Source: an uncultured Desulfosporosinus sp. (GTDB taxonomy: Bacteria > Bacillota > Desulfitobacteriia > Desulfitobacteriales > Desulfitobacteriaceae). From it: a stretch of DNA of 32,431 nucleotides. A program made the position numbers and the translations under genes. This document shows, piece after piece, positions 5,908 through 13,889 of this stretch. Within the stretch, counting starts at the first letter, position 1, and every line of letters starts with the position of its first letter. The stretch lies in assembly GCA_927405585.1 (NCBI GenBank), contig CAKMJS010000080.1, forward strand, positions 1 to 32,431, read 5' to 3'. The notes beneath the pieces were generated by a model that was not told where the DNA came from, searched no databases, and was given only the letters and a program-made list of their open reading frames with translations.

Positions 5908-8900
5908 ATGGCTAAAGTAAAAACTATGGATGGCAACGAAGCCGCCGCCCACGCGTCTTACGCATTTACAGAAGTTGCTACAATTTTCCCGATCACCCCC
6001 TCATCAACTATGGCTGAATTGGCTGATGAATGGGCTGCTCATGGAAGGAAAAATATTTTTGGGCAAACTGTTAAGGTAGTGGAGATGCAATCGGAGGCAG
6101 GTGCTGCTGGAGCAGTACACGGTTCACTTCAGGCAGGGGCATTAACTACGACTTATACTGCTTCGCAAGGGTTACTTTTAATGATTCCCAACATGTATAA
6201 AATTGCCGGTGAACTTCTGCCCTGCGTATTCCATGTTAGCGCCCGTGCTTTGGCAACCCATGCACTTTCAATTTTTGGTGATCATCAGGATGTTATGTCC
6301 GTACGGTCGACTGGTTTTGCCCAGCTTTCTTCCCACAACGTTCAAGAAGCTTTGGACATGGGCTTCATTGCTCACTTAGTAACGGTCAAATCCCGTATAC
6401 CGTTTCTTCATTTCTTTGACGGATTCCGTACGTCTCATGAAGTTCAAAAAATTGAAGTACCAGAGTATGAAGAAGTTGCAAAACTCTTAGATATGGAAGC
6501 AGTGCAAGCCTTCCGTGACAATGCTTTGAATCCAGAGCATCCAGTTCTGCGCGGATCGGCTCAAAACCCAGATGTCTACTTTCAAGGTCGTGAAGCTTCT
6601 AATCGCTTCTATGCTGCTGTTCCAGATTTAGTTGAACAATCCATGCAAGAATACAAGGAGCTTACTGGCCGTGAATATCATCCTTTCCAATATTACGGTG
6701 CAGACGATGCAGAGTATGTCATCGTGGCAATGGGCTCGATCTGCGACACGATTGAGGAAACAATTGACTATCTCGTGGCTAAAGGGGAAAAAGTTGGGGT
6801 CGTGAAGGTTCACTTGTATCGTCCGTTCTCCAGTGATTACTTCTTTAAAGTGTTGCCTAAAACTGTTAAGAAGATTGCAGTTCTTGACCGTACAAAAGAA
6901 CCCGGTGCCATAGGCGAACCTCTTTATCTGGACATTAATGCTATCTTTTACACAAGCGATATCAAGCCAGTGATTGTGGGCGGACGCTACGGCTTGGGTT
7001 CTAAAGATACGACCCCTTCTCAAGTTCTGTCAGTGTACAAAAACCTAAAATTAGAAGAACCGAAAAATGGCTTTACCATAGGTATCGTGGATGATGTCAC
7101 TTATACATCACTAGGCGAAGATGAAATCATCGACACTGCTCCTGAAGGGACGATTTCCTGCAAATTATGGGGGCTCGGTGCTGATGGCACAGTCGGTGCA
7201 AATAAGCAAGCGATTAAGATTATTGGGGATCACACCAAGCTATATGCACAAGCTTATTTCCAATACGACAGTAAGAAATCCGGAGGCATTACTGTTTCTC
7301 ACCTTCGTTTTGGTAAAAAACCAATCAAATCTCCGTACCTAACGTTGAGCGCGAATTATATCGCTTGCCATAATCAAACCTATGTTTATCAATATGACCT
7401 CCTAAAAGGTATCAAGAAGAGTGGCAACTTTGTGTTGAACTGTCAGTGGACGGCGGAAGAACTGGAAGAAAAACTCCCGGCTGCGATGAAACAATCGCTT
7501 GCAAAAAATAATGTTAACTTTTACATTATTGATGCTGTATCAATTGCTCGTCAAATTGGTCTCGGTTCACGAATTAACATGATCATGCAAGCTGCCTTTT
7601 TCAAACTTGCAAATGTGATTCCTGTCGAAGAAGCCGTTGATTATCTTAAAGATTCCGTCATAAAAACCTATGGTAATAAGGGACAAAGCATTGTAGATAT
7701 GAATATTGCAGCAATTGATCACGGCGTTTCTTCCCTTATTAAGGTAGAAATCCCGGCTGAATGGGGAAATGCCGATAACGCACAAGCTCAGGCTGCCGCG
7801 TCGGTCGAAGAACCAGACTTTGTGAAGACTACTCTTCGCCCGATGAATGCCTTAGAAGGAGATAGCCTCCCCGTGAGCACCTTCCTAGGGCGTGAAGATG
7901 GAACGTTCCCAGTAGGAACCGCCAGTTTTGAAAAACGTGGCATCGCTGTCACCGTACCTGAGTGGCAGATCGGTAAATGTATCCAATGCAATCAATGTTC
8001 TTATATTTGCCCACACGCGGCAATTCGCCCGTTCTTAATGAACGAGGCTGAGAAATTAGATCATTATTATGCCAGCGCTCACTTCAAGATCAAGAAAATT
8101 CGGGAAACGCAGGCAGATGAGAAGCAAAACAAAAAGGAAAAAAACATCCTGGAAACTTTCACTACCAAGAAAGCCGCTGGTAAAGGGGCTGAAGGTCTGC
8201 ACTTCCGTGTTCAAGTGAGTACGTTAGATTGCACAGGGTGTGGGAACTGTGCTGAAATTTGCCCAGCTAAAGGTAAAGCTCTGATTATGAAACCAGCAGC
8301 GGAACAAATAGAACAACAAGCCGAGAACTGGGAATATGCGATGACCATCACAAACAAGAGCAAACTTTTTGATGTGACAACAGTTAAGGGTAGCCAGTTT
8401 GCTCAGCCTTTACTTGAGTTCAACGGGGCATGCCCAGGGTGCGGTGAAACACCTTATATCAAACTGCTCACTCAACTTTATGGCGACCGTATGATGATTG
8501 CCAATGCAACTGGCTGTAGCTCAATCTGGGGTGGCAGTGCTCCAGCAGTTCCCTATACCACCAACCATGAAGGTAAAGGACCGAGTTGGGCTAATTCCTT
8601 ATTCGAAGATAACGCAGAGTTCGGCTATGGTATGTTCTTGGGCGTTCGTCAACTCCGTGAAAAACTCGTTGATTTACTCAATCAGGCGTTGGAGATGGAG
8701 ATTAGTGCTGAACTGAAGGAAGCTTTCCAAGAGTGGCTTACGGGTTGGGATGACGCTGAGGCTTCTAAAGCAGCGACAGCAAAGATTCTGGCTGGACTGA
8801 AAGGATACGCCGGGGATAACACAGTCCTCGCCGAGATTATTGGTTTAAAAGATAATCTGATTAAAAAGTCTCAGTGGATCCTTGGTGGAGACGGTTGGGC

Positions 8901-9522
8901 TTATGATATCGGATTTGGTGGATTAGACCACGTCTTAGCTTCAGGTGACGATGTAAATATTTTTGTCATGGATACCGAGGTTTACTCCAATACTGGAGGT
9001 CAGTCTTCCAAGTCCACTCCGAGAGCAGCGGTGGCAAAATTCGCTGCAGCGGGTAAGAAAATTCGGAAGAAAGACCTAGGCATGATGGCTATGAGTTATG
9101 GATATGTTTATGTCGCGCAAATTGCGTTGGGTGCTAACATGGCTCAAACGATAAAGGTGATTAAGGAAGCCGAAGCTTATAAGGGACCTTCGTTGATTAT
9201 TGCTTACTCGCCCTGTATCAGCCATGGCCTGAAGGCAGGAATGACTATGAGTTTACAAGAGTCGAAGAAAGCCGTTGATTCCGGTTACTGGCATCTCTAT
9301 CACTATAACCCAGATCTGATCGAGGAAGGCAAGAATCCATTTAGCCTAGATTCTAAAAAGCCAACAACGTCATTCCGGGAATTCATCATGGGTGAAGTTC
9401 GTTACTCTTCCTTGCAGAGTATTTTCCCTGAAAGTGCAGAAGAACTTTTTGAGGGTGCCGAAAAATATGCCAAGGTCCGCTATGATTCTTACAAACGTCT
9501 GGCTAACCAACACTGGGACTAA
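5908..9522 (+). CDS. nifJ: Pyruvate:ferredoxin (flavodoxin) oxidoreductase, single-chain
   Basis: A 1204-residue cytoplasmic enzyme that converts pyruvate and CoA to acetyl-CoA, CO2 and reduced ferredoxin; usual family length. Domains in order: pyruvate/TPP pyrimidine-binding domain with FPITPSSTM near residue 30; domain II and III with the gamma-type block; a ferredoxin-like domain with two 4Fe-4S motifs, CIQCNQCSYICP (about 691) and CTGCGNCAEICP (about 775); the proximal cluster cysteines starting CPGCGETPY (842); and the TPP-diphosphate/Mg motif GDGWAYDIGFGG (994) with EVYSNTGGQSSKSTP. All cluster cysteines are present. The start is set by TTAAGGAGGAT nine bases upstream. Monocistronic, closed by the terminator at 9551-9580. 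Main route of pyruvate oxidation in such anaerobes. Confidence 0.97.
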   Translation: MAKVKTMDGNEAAAHASYAFTEVATIFPITPSSTMAELADEWAAHGRKNIFGQTVKVVEMQSEAGAAGAVHGSLQAGALTTTYTASQGLLLMIPNMYKIAGELLPCVFHVSARALATHALSIFGDHQDVMSVRSTGFAQLSSHNVQEALDMGFIAHLVTVKSRIPFLHFFDGFRTSHEVQKIEVPEYEEVAKLLDMEAVQAFRDNALNPEHPVLRGSAQNPDVYFQGREASNRFYAAVPDLVEQSMQEYKELTGREYHPFQYYGADDAEYVIVAMGSICDTIEETIDYLVAKGEKVGVVKVHLYRPFSSDYFFKVLPKTVKKIAVLDRTKEPGAIGEPLYLDINAIFYTSDIKPVIVGGRYGLGSKDTTPSQVLSVYKNLKLEEPKNGFTIGIVDDVTYTSLGEDEIIDTAPEGTISCKLWGLGADGTVGANKQAIKIIGDHTKLYAQAYFQYDSKKSGGITVSHLRFGKKPIKSPYLTLSANYIACHNQTYVYQYDLLKGIKKSGNFVLNCQWTAEELEEKLPAAMKQSLAKNNVNFYIIDAVSIARQIGLGSRINMIMQAAFFKLANVIPVEEAVDYLKDSVIKTYGNKGQSIVDMNIAAIDHGVSSLIKVEIPAEWGNADNAQAQAAASVEEPDFVKTTLRPMNALEGDSLPVSTFLGREDGTFPVGTASFEKRGIAVTVPEWQIGKCIQCNQCSYICPHAAIRPFLMNEAEKLDHYYASAHFKIKKIRETQADEKQNKKEKNILETFTTKKAAGKGAEGLHFRVQVSTLDCTGCGNCAEICPAKGKALIMKPAAEQIEQQAENWEYAMTITNKSKLFDVTTVKGSQFAQPLLEFNGACPGCGETPYIKLLTQLYGDRMMIANATGCSSIWGGSAPAVPYTTNHEGKGPSWANSLFEDNAEFGYGMFLGVRQLREKLVDLLNQALEMEISAELKEAFQEWLTGWDDAEASKAATAKILAGLKGYAGDNTVLAEIIGLKDNLIKKSQWILGGDGWAYDIGFGGLDHVLASGDDVNIFVMDTEVYSNTGGQSSKSTPRAAVAKFAAAGKKIRKKDLGMMAMSYGYVYVAQIALGANMAQTIKVIKEAEAYKGPSLIIAYSPCISHGLKAGMTMSLQESKKAVDSGYWHLYHYNPDLIEEGKNPFSLDSKKPTTSFREFIMGEVRYSSLQSIFPESAEELFEGAEKYAKVRYDSYKRLANQHWD

Positions 9523-9550
9523 GGCCCGTAACAATATCAATAAAATTTCT

Positions 9551-9580
9551 GAAGAGCAGGTTAACCTGCTCTTCTTTTTA
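9551..9580 (+). terminator. Rho-independent terminator of the oxidoreductase gene
   Basis: GAAGAGCAGG TTAA CCTGCTCTTC is a perfect 10-bp stem with a 4-base loop, followed directly by TTTTTA, 29 bases after the stop codon. Confidence 0.92.
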
Positions 9581-9670
9581 TGCGTGTTATACCCAGTTAC
9601 CACAATGATCAGTTTACCTTTAACTTTATGCCAAATGGTGGCTCTGCCACACCGAAATATTCACTCATAC

Positions 9671-9830
9671 TCCTGGAGGAGTTAGAACTTGGGTCGTAAT
9701 TGACGCTTAAGTACTTACTAAACAATAAGTTGTTGAGGCGATGGATAAGTTGGTGTCAGGAACTACAGGTACAAGGGTTCCTATTGCGTTTATCCAACTA
9801 CGCAGGAACGATGGTTGTCTGGATCACTTT
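9671..9830. repeat. Mosaic of short dispersed repeats with nested hairpin
   Basis: TCCTGGAGGAGTTAGAA at 9671-9687 recurs exactly at 29222-29238, and the phrase GATAAGTTGGTG(T)CAGG at about 9744-9759 recurs at about 11140-11155. Around 9742-9797 GGATAA pairs with TTATCC and encloses AGGAAC/GTTCCT. These look like pieces of a REP-like repeat family (GTGTCAGG...GTTCCT), an inference. No gene is recognisable in 9581-9879. Confidence 0.4.
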
Positions 9831-9879
9831 AAAAATGGCATTATACTAAAATAGTGTAATCTTAAAAGGTGGAGTATTG

Positions 9880-9915
9880 ATGTCGGTTCTGTCTGTTACG
9901 GTGGGTCTCAACTAA
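9880..9915 (+). CDS. Candidate leader peptide (11 aa) of the MutS2-like gene
   Basis: AAAAGGTGGAGTATTG precedes ATG 9880, giving a well-spaced ribosome binding site, and the frame encodes MSVLSVTVGLN and a TAA. The stop codon lies in the 5' arm of the first of a series of RNA hairpins (9909-9924). A short, well-translated frame overlapping a hairpin and followed by terminator-like structures is the arrangement of translation-controlled attenuators. The peptide itself resembles nothing I know. A possible -10 element TATACT lies at 9842-9847 without a convincing -35. Confidence 0.5.
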   Translation: MSVLSVTVGLN

Positions 9916-10125
9916 ATATAGTTGCAAAAGGCGTTCGATTTACGGGAAGTATCCCGTTTGTTGTGTTGCCCTTTTGAAAACATACCTAACAGATTGCTTC
10001 TATACTTCCAATTATTGATGCGTGACAGGGTGTGCTTGTCGCGTTGTTTTTATGTTGAGATTTTGCCCGCAGGAGCATTTTGCACTTTTACAGGTGTAGT
10101 ATGTTTGATGGCGGGCTTTTTATTT
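9909..10125 (+). promoter_or_regulatory. Attenuator-like structured leader in front of the MutS2-like gene
   Basis: Successive stems can be read: CAACTA/TAGTTG (9909-9924, tetraloop); CAAAAGG/CCTTTTG (9925-9931 with 9970-9976) enclosing ACGGGA/TCCCGT (9942-9947 with 9952-9957); GCGTGACAG/TTGTCGCGT with wobbles (10020-10028 with 10036-10044) followed by TGTTTTTA; and GCCCGC/GCGGGC (10065-10070 with 10111-10116) with an inner stem, followed by TTTTTATTT. The last two have the form of intrinsic terminators ahead of the coding start at 10154. Together with the 11-codon frame this suggests conditional readthrough. It matches no riboswitch class I recognise. Confidence 0.5.
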
Positions 10126-10153
10126 ATTAATTTTGTTATAAGGAGATACCCAA

Positions 10154-11015
10154 ATGAAAAATTATATAACTCTGGAATTTGATGAAATCCTAAAGCAACT
10201 TGCAGATAAAGCACAGTCTAATATTGTTAAAGCTCGCTATCTCGCACTGGTTCCTTCATTAAACGAGGCGGAAGTAATACGGCGCCTGGACGAAACAACC
10301 CAGGCCAAAAGAATTATTGAACAGATTGGCACCCCGCCACTTCCCACAATGACGGATTTGCAGAAGGTCATTGACCTGATAGCCATTGATGCAATTCTGA
10401 TGCCTGATCAGATTGCCCATGTGACCTCCTTCCTTGTATCCTGCCGAAGAATAAAAGCCTACCTTGAGAAAGCCAAGTCCACAGATATCATCATCGCCTG
10501 GTACGGTGAATCCATCAACGAATTATCCGAGCTTGAAAAAGAATATTGCGGAAAGGCTGGGTATGCAACAACACATGCTAATACGCGCTCACGAAGCTGC
10601 CTATGGAAATTCTACAAAGCAATACGGAGATGCGCTACAGCAAAGTAATCCTTTACCTGATAAGGCCGCTATTGTACCGCAGATTGTCAAACAAGAAGCA
10701 CCCAATGCAAAAGTGCAGTCTCGCAGCGATACATTTAATCTTGGTGACAGTGTTATCGTCTATCCTCAAAAGGAAACCGGCATTATCTACTCGCGTTCAA
10801 ACGCTAAGGGCGAAATTGGCGTTCAGATTAAGGGCAAGAAAACCCTGATAAACCATAAACGGCTAAAATTGCAGATAGCAGCCAGTGAACTCTACCCCGA
10901 TGACTATGATTTTTCTATCATCTTTGACAGTGTGGCCAACCGGAAAGCCCGCCATCAGCTGGAGAAAGGTCCTTACGATGGGTATGTGATTGTTAATGAG
11001 TGGGATGGAAAATGA
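10154..11015 (+). pseudogene. MutS2-like protein, internally deleted and frameshifted
   Basis: ATAAGGAGAT precedes ATG 10154. The first frame (to about 10541) gives the N-terminal core/lever part of a MutS2-type protein: TLEFDEILKQLADKAQS, ALVPSLNEAEVIRRLDETTQA, GTPPLPTMTDLQKVIDL. The frame from about 10541 gives the end of the ATPase region and beyond: IAERLGMQQHMLIRAHEAAYG, then a KOW-like domain FNLGDSVIVYPQKETG...GEIGVQIKGKK, and the tail ELYPDDYDFSIIFDSVANRKARHQLEKG. There is no Smr domain. The Walker A/B ATPase domain is entirely absent: from the family size I estimate about 340 codons lost, with the two ends joined out of frame. MutS2 proteins act in recombination control and, in Bacillus, on stalled ribosomes; this copy cannot work as an ATPase. 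A paralogue ends at position 65. Confidence 0.8.
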
Positions 11016-11080
11016 AAAAGAAAATTAGCACACTGTAGGGATCTGACTAACAATAAGTGTTCTCTACCACACCAAAAAAA

Positions 11081-11110
11081 GAGAGTCAAAGAATTCATTC
11101 TTTGACTCTC
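11081..11110. terminator. Hairpin after the MutS2-like remnant
   Basis: GAGAGTCAAAG and CTTTGACTCTC form a perfect 11-bp stem with an 8-base loop. A run of seven A's precedes it, so on the minus strand it has a U-tract; on the plus strand it is followed only by ACATTAGTTTTT. Confidence 0.65.
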
Positions 11111-11229
11111 ACATTAGTTTTTATCAGTTATACTGAGCGATAAGTTGGTGCAGGCACTAAGTTCCTCTTTGCTTTTCCAGTGAGAATTATATAATATAAA
11201 CTACAAATAGCATGGAGGTGAAAAAAGTC

Positions 11230-11418
11230 ATGAACCTTAAAGAAGCCTTAGAGCTTTCTGTTAAAGAAGAGGCCTCTGCGGTAGAAAGATATAAAAAGCT
11301 GGCTAGCCAAGTTGAAGATCCAGAAACCAGGTTAATGCTGGAGCAGATCGCCAAGGAAGAAGCTGGCCACCTGAAGCAACTCAAAGAAAGATTGAAGGCA
11401 ATCAAACTATTAGGTTAA
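11230..11418 (+). CDS. Small ferritin-like/rubrerythrin-type protein
   Basis: 62 residues from ATG 11230, set by GGAGGTG nine bases upstream (an in-frame ATG at 11212 lies ahead of that site and is unlikely). The sequence MNLKEALELSVKEEASAVERYKKLASQ...LEQIAKEEAGHLKQLKERL is two amphipathic helices with the ExxxxERY and EExxHLxxL motifs of the rubrerythrin/ferritin-like diiron fold, i.e. half of a four-helix bundle. It would need to dimerise to build a diiron site, as other two-helix ferritin-like proteins do. No rubredoxin-like Zn/Fe domain. Role in oxidative stress or iron handling is possible but inferred. Monocistronic. Confidence 0.72.
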   Translation: MNLKEALELSVKEEASAVERYKKLASQVEDPETRLMLEQIAKEEAGHLKQLKERLKAIKLLG

Positions 11419-11508
11419 ATTCATCTTTGTTTGATGCATGGTTACTACAGCATTAACGCTTTGTAGATTATTACATAAGAAAAAACGGCCTCTTGTGCAC
11501 CTTACTCT

Positions 11509-12852
11509 CTAATGGGTTACACCTTGACTTCTAGCTATAACGCTGCCGACCACCGTCAGAATAAAGATTAACAATAGCAGAATGCTGGTCAGGATTAGTT
11601 TTCTGCGCACATGAATATCACCCTGCATATATTCAGCCAGCAGATGAGTTACTAGGACCGCACTTCCTGAGAACAACATGACGACGATAAACTGAATCCA
11701 ACTCGGTATGACTGTATATGCAGTATGTTCGAGATGTGACCAGAGGGTATGGCTATAATAAGCTATGATAATAAATTCGATTAAGCCGGCAGCATATTGA
11801 AAAACCAGGCTTTGCTTTTGCATGGCTGTATTAACTTCCAGTAATCCTTTGATTTGCTGTTGAGTAACGATATTAGTTCGGTTGTTCATCACCTCTATCT
11901 TACTTTGCACTACCTCTATAGCCGCCTTATAATTTTCCCTCACCAGGTTTAGTTCTTCGTAAGTATGACGTAATTCTACAAGACGCTCTTGGTAGGTTTG
12001 ATTCATTTGCTGAAGCATATTTAAATACATCTGACGCACAGGTTCTTGTACAATTTGTCTCTTCAGACTGTCTAGCATCGAATTTAGTCGGTTGATCCCA
12101 TCGCTGATCAGGCTTTGGTCACCGAGCACCTTACCAAAAGCAGTTGCCAGACCCTCGATCTCTCGTTCCAAGTCCTCTGAGGCCAAAATGGAAACCTGAT
12201 TCATGACCAGTTTCGTGTGCAGGATTCTTATCAGGGCGTGTTCTAGCTCTTCCTTCTCCCCGCGTATGGAAAAATTGCGGTCTTTCAGTATTCCATCTAA
12301 CGTCTGTAAACGTATGACGCTGCCATGTATCATCGGCATTCTCCGGGTCAAGAATGGAATCGAAATCGACTCAGGATCATCTAGGCTGTAGAGAAAAGAA
12401 GCTTCCTGCTTTCTGTCAACTGATAGGCGGACCAGCGGCCTATATTCCAGTCCAATACTACCTGCTTCTTGGTAAGAAAGAAGAGTGGCAGCGTCTTCCA
12501 AGAGCTCAGTCCATTTACCCTGTGGGCCCACCAGCACCGTTAGCTTCCCCATAAGCTCATCAGAACTCAATTCCGCTTCTGTTTCCCATTCTTGCAGCTG
12601 CATCAACGTTGTCGCCCAACTACCTACTTCAGACAGGGTCTTAATCGTGAGAATGTTCATTTTACCCGAAGCGTCATTTAACGTATAAAAGACTCCAGCC
12701 TGGTCCAAAAACTTTGCTGGAAGATTTTTGTCGAAGGAAATTAACGAGTTTTGGTTAAAAACAGTCACCAAGCGTTCCAATGACTCGGTTTCATCCTCGA
12801 GGAAATAGTAATAACGCATAATAAAATGAGACGTAGGATTCAACTCCTCCAC
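11509..12852 (-). CDS. Unrecognised coiled-coil membrane protein, 447 aa
   Basis: I do not recognise the family. The first ~350 residues are soluble, mixed alpha/beta then strongly helical; residues about 255-345 (LNSMLDSLKRQI...LRHTYEELNLVRENYKAAIEVVQSKIE, quoted in parts) have heptad character and should form coiled coil. The last ~95 residues contain three membrane helices (about 355-372, 385-408 and 420-440). A large soluble domain, long helix and C-terminal membrane part recalls the CorA layout, but the CorA GxN loop is absent. The longest frame starts at GTG 12852, but GGAGGAG lies just after that codon, so the true start may be a TTG directly behind it or the ATG at residue 12 (MRYYYF). 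Single gene; membrane-anchored sensor or channel are both open. Confidence 0.7.
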   Translation of the reverse strand: MEELNPTSHFIMRYYYFLEDETESLERLVTVFNQNSLISFDKNLPAKFLDQAGVFYTLNDASGKMNILTIKTLSEVGSWATTLMQLQEWETEAELSSDELMGKLTVLVGPQGKWTELLEDAATLLSYQEAGSIGLEYRPLVRLSVDRKQEASFLYSLDDPESISIPFLTRRMPMIHGSVIRLQTLDGILKDRNFSIRGEKEELEHALIRILHTKLVMNQVSILASEDLEREIEGLATAFGKVLGDQSLISDGINRLNSMLDSLKRQIVQEPVRQMYLNMLQQMNQTYQERLVELRHTYEELNLVRENYKAAIEVVQSKIEVMNNRTNIVTQQQIKGLLEVNTAMQKQSLVFQYAAGLIEFIIIAYYSHTLWSHLEHTAYTVIPSWIQFIVVMLFSGSAVLVTHLLAEYMQGDIHVRRKLILTSILLLLIFILTVVGSVIARSQGVTH

Positions 12853-12951
12853 TCTAAAACTTCGTTTTGATCCTAATAATTAGTGGGCACTCTCATTCTT
12901 CAGCTCAATAATCGCTTTTTTTAGTGCCTATAATGTCAGAACTGGTCAACC

Positions 12952-13836
12952 TTATCCGGTTGTGGAATCACACTGCTGGCGCTTCTCCTGCAAGGGGTAC
13001 CTTCCTACTTTTGGTAACTCTAAATTTGTTTTATGCTCTAAGCGACCAAGCAGAGTGGCTACAATGGACCCCACAAGAAACATTGCTATACACAAGATCG
13101 CAGACGTAATAGTTATTGGCAATCCAGGGAAAATGACAATAATTGATCCTAAAACTAACCCTATCATAACAGCGTATGTTAGCGTGCTAAATTGGCTAAA
13201 CAAGAATTGTATAAGTTTGCTTGTAATGATTAAACCAATGGTAATTCCTAACCCTAAAATGAGAATAACAGAAATATTAAAGCTAGAAATTGCATTTATT
13301 ACTGTTGGATAAACTCCAAGCAATAAAAAAACCAAAGAACCACTTATTCCAGGTAAAATCATTGCAGAGCTTGCAATCCAACCTGAAAAAAATAAGAATA
13401 GGTAACTACCAAAGGTCAAATTAGTAAAAATTGACACCATATTATCTCCACGAATATAGATAGTAGATGCCACTAAACTTGCAGCTAAGACAAGTACACC
13501 ATAATGACGAAATTTAAATGTTTTCTTGAAATTCGCTGTCCGAAGTAAAAATGGAATTATTCCTAAAATCAGTCCACTAAAAAAGAAGAACAATAGCTGA
13601 GAGTGAGAGACGATAAGCCATTCAATTAAGCGACTAAATATTACCAAAGCAAAACCAACACCTAATACTAGTGGTGCTAAGAATAATAAATGTCTCCGCC
13701 AATCCTTGCTGAAAATACCGTTAATTGAAGCAATTAGCTCATGATAAATACCTAAAATCATTGCAATTGTACCACCGCTTATACCCGGAATCAGATCGGT
13801 AATTCCCATTATGATACCACGAACAACATTATGCAT
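12952..13836 (-). CDS. popT: DUF368 family membrane protein, PopT-type undecaprenyl-phosphate translocase
   Basis: 294 residues from ATG 13836, chosen because AAGGG stands eight bases upstream; an in-frame ATG ten codons earlier has no such site. About nine membrane helices. The family signatures are GITDLIPGISGGTIAMILGIY close to the N-terminus and the related MILPGISGSLVFLLLGVYP around residues 155-173, an inverted-repeat pair typical of DUF368. Members of DUF368 (PopT) recycle the lipid carrier undecaprenyl phosphate across the cytoplasmic membrane for wall synthesis. The C-terminus (RYPLQEKRQQCDSTTG) is polar. It lies 53 bases downstream of a CorC-type gene on the same strand and could be co-transcribed with it. 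Confidence 0.87.
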   Translation of the reverse strand: MHNVVRGIIMGITDLIPGISGGTIAMILGIYHELIASINGIFSKDWRRHLLFLAPLVLGVGFALVIFSRLIEWLIVSHSQLLFFFFSGLILGIIPFLLRTANFKKTFKFRHYGVLVLAASLVASTIYIRGDNMVSIFTNLTFGSYLFLFFSGWIASSAMILPGISGSLVFLLLGVYPTVINAISSFNISVILILGLGITIGLIITSKLIQFLFSQFSTLTYAVMIGLVLGSIIVIFPGLPITITSAILCIAMFLVGSIVATLLGRLEHKTNLELPKVGRYPLQEKRQQCDSTTG

Positions 13837-13889
13837 TTTATTTACCCTTATCTCCTCTATGGTCATTCAATTGAAAAGCTCCAACTTCT

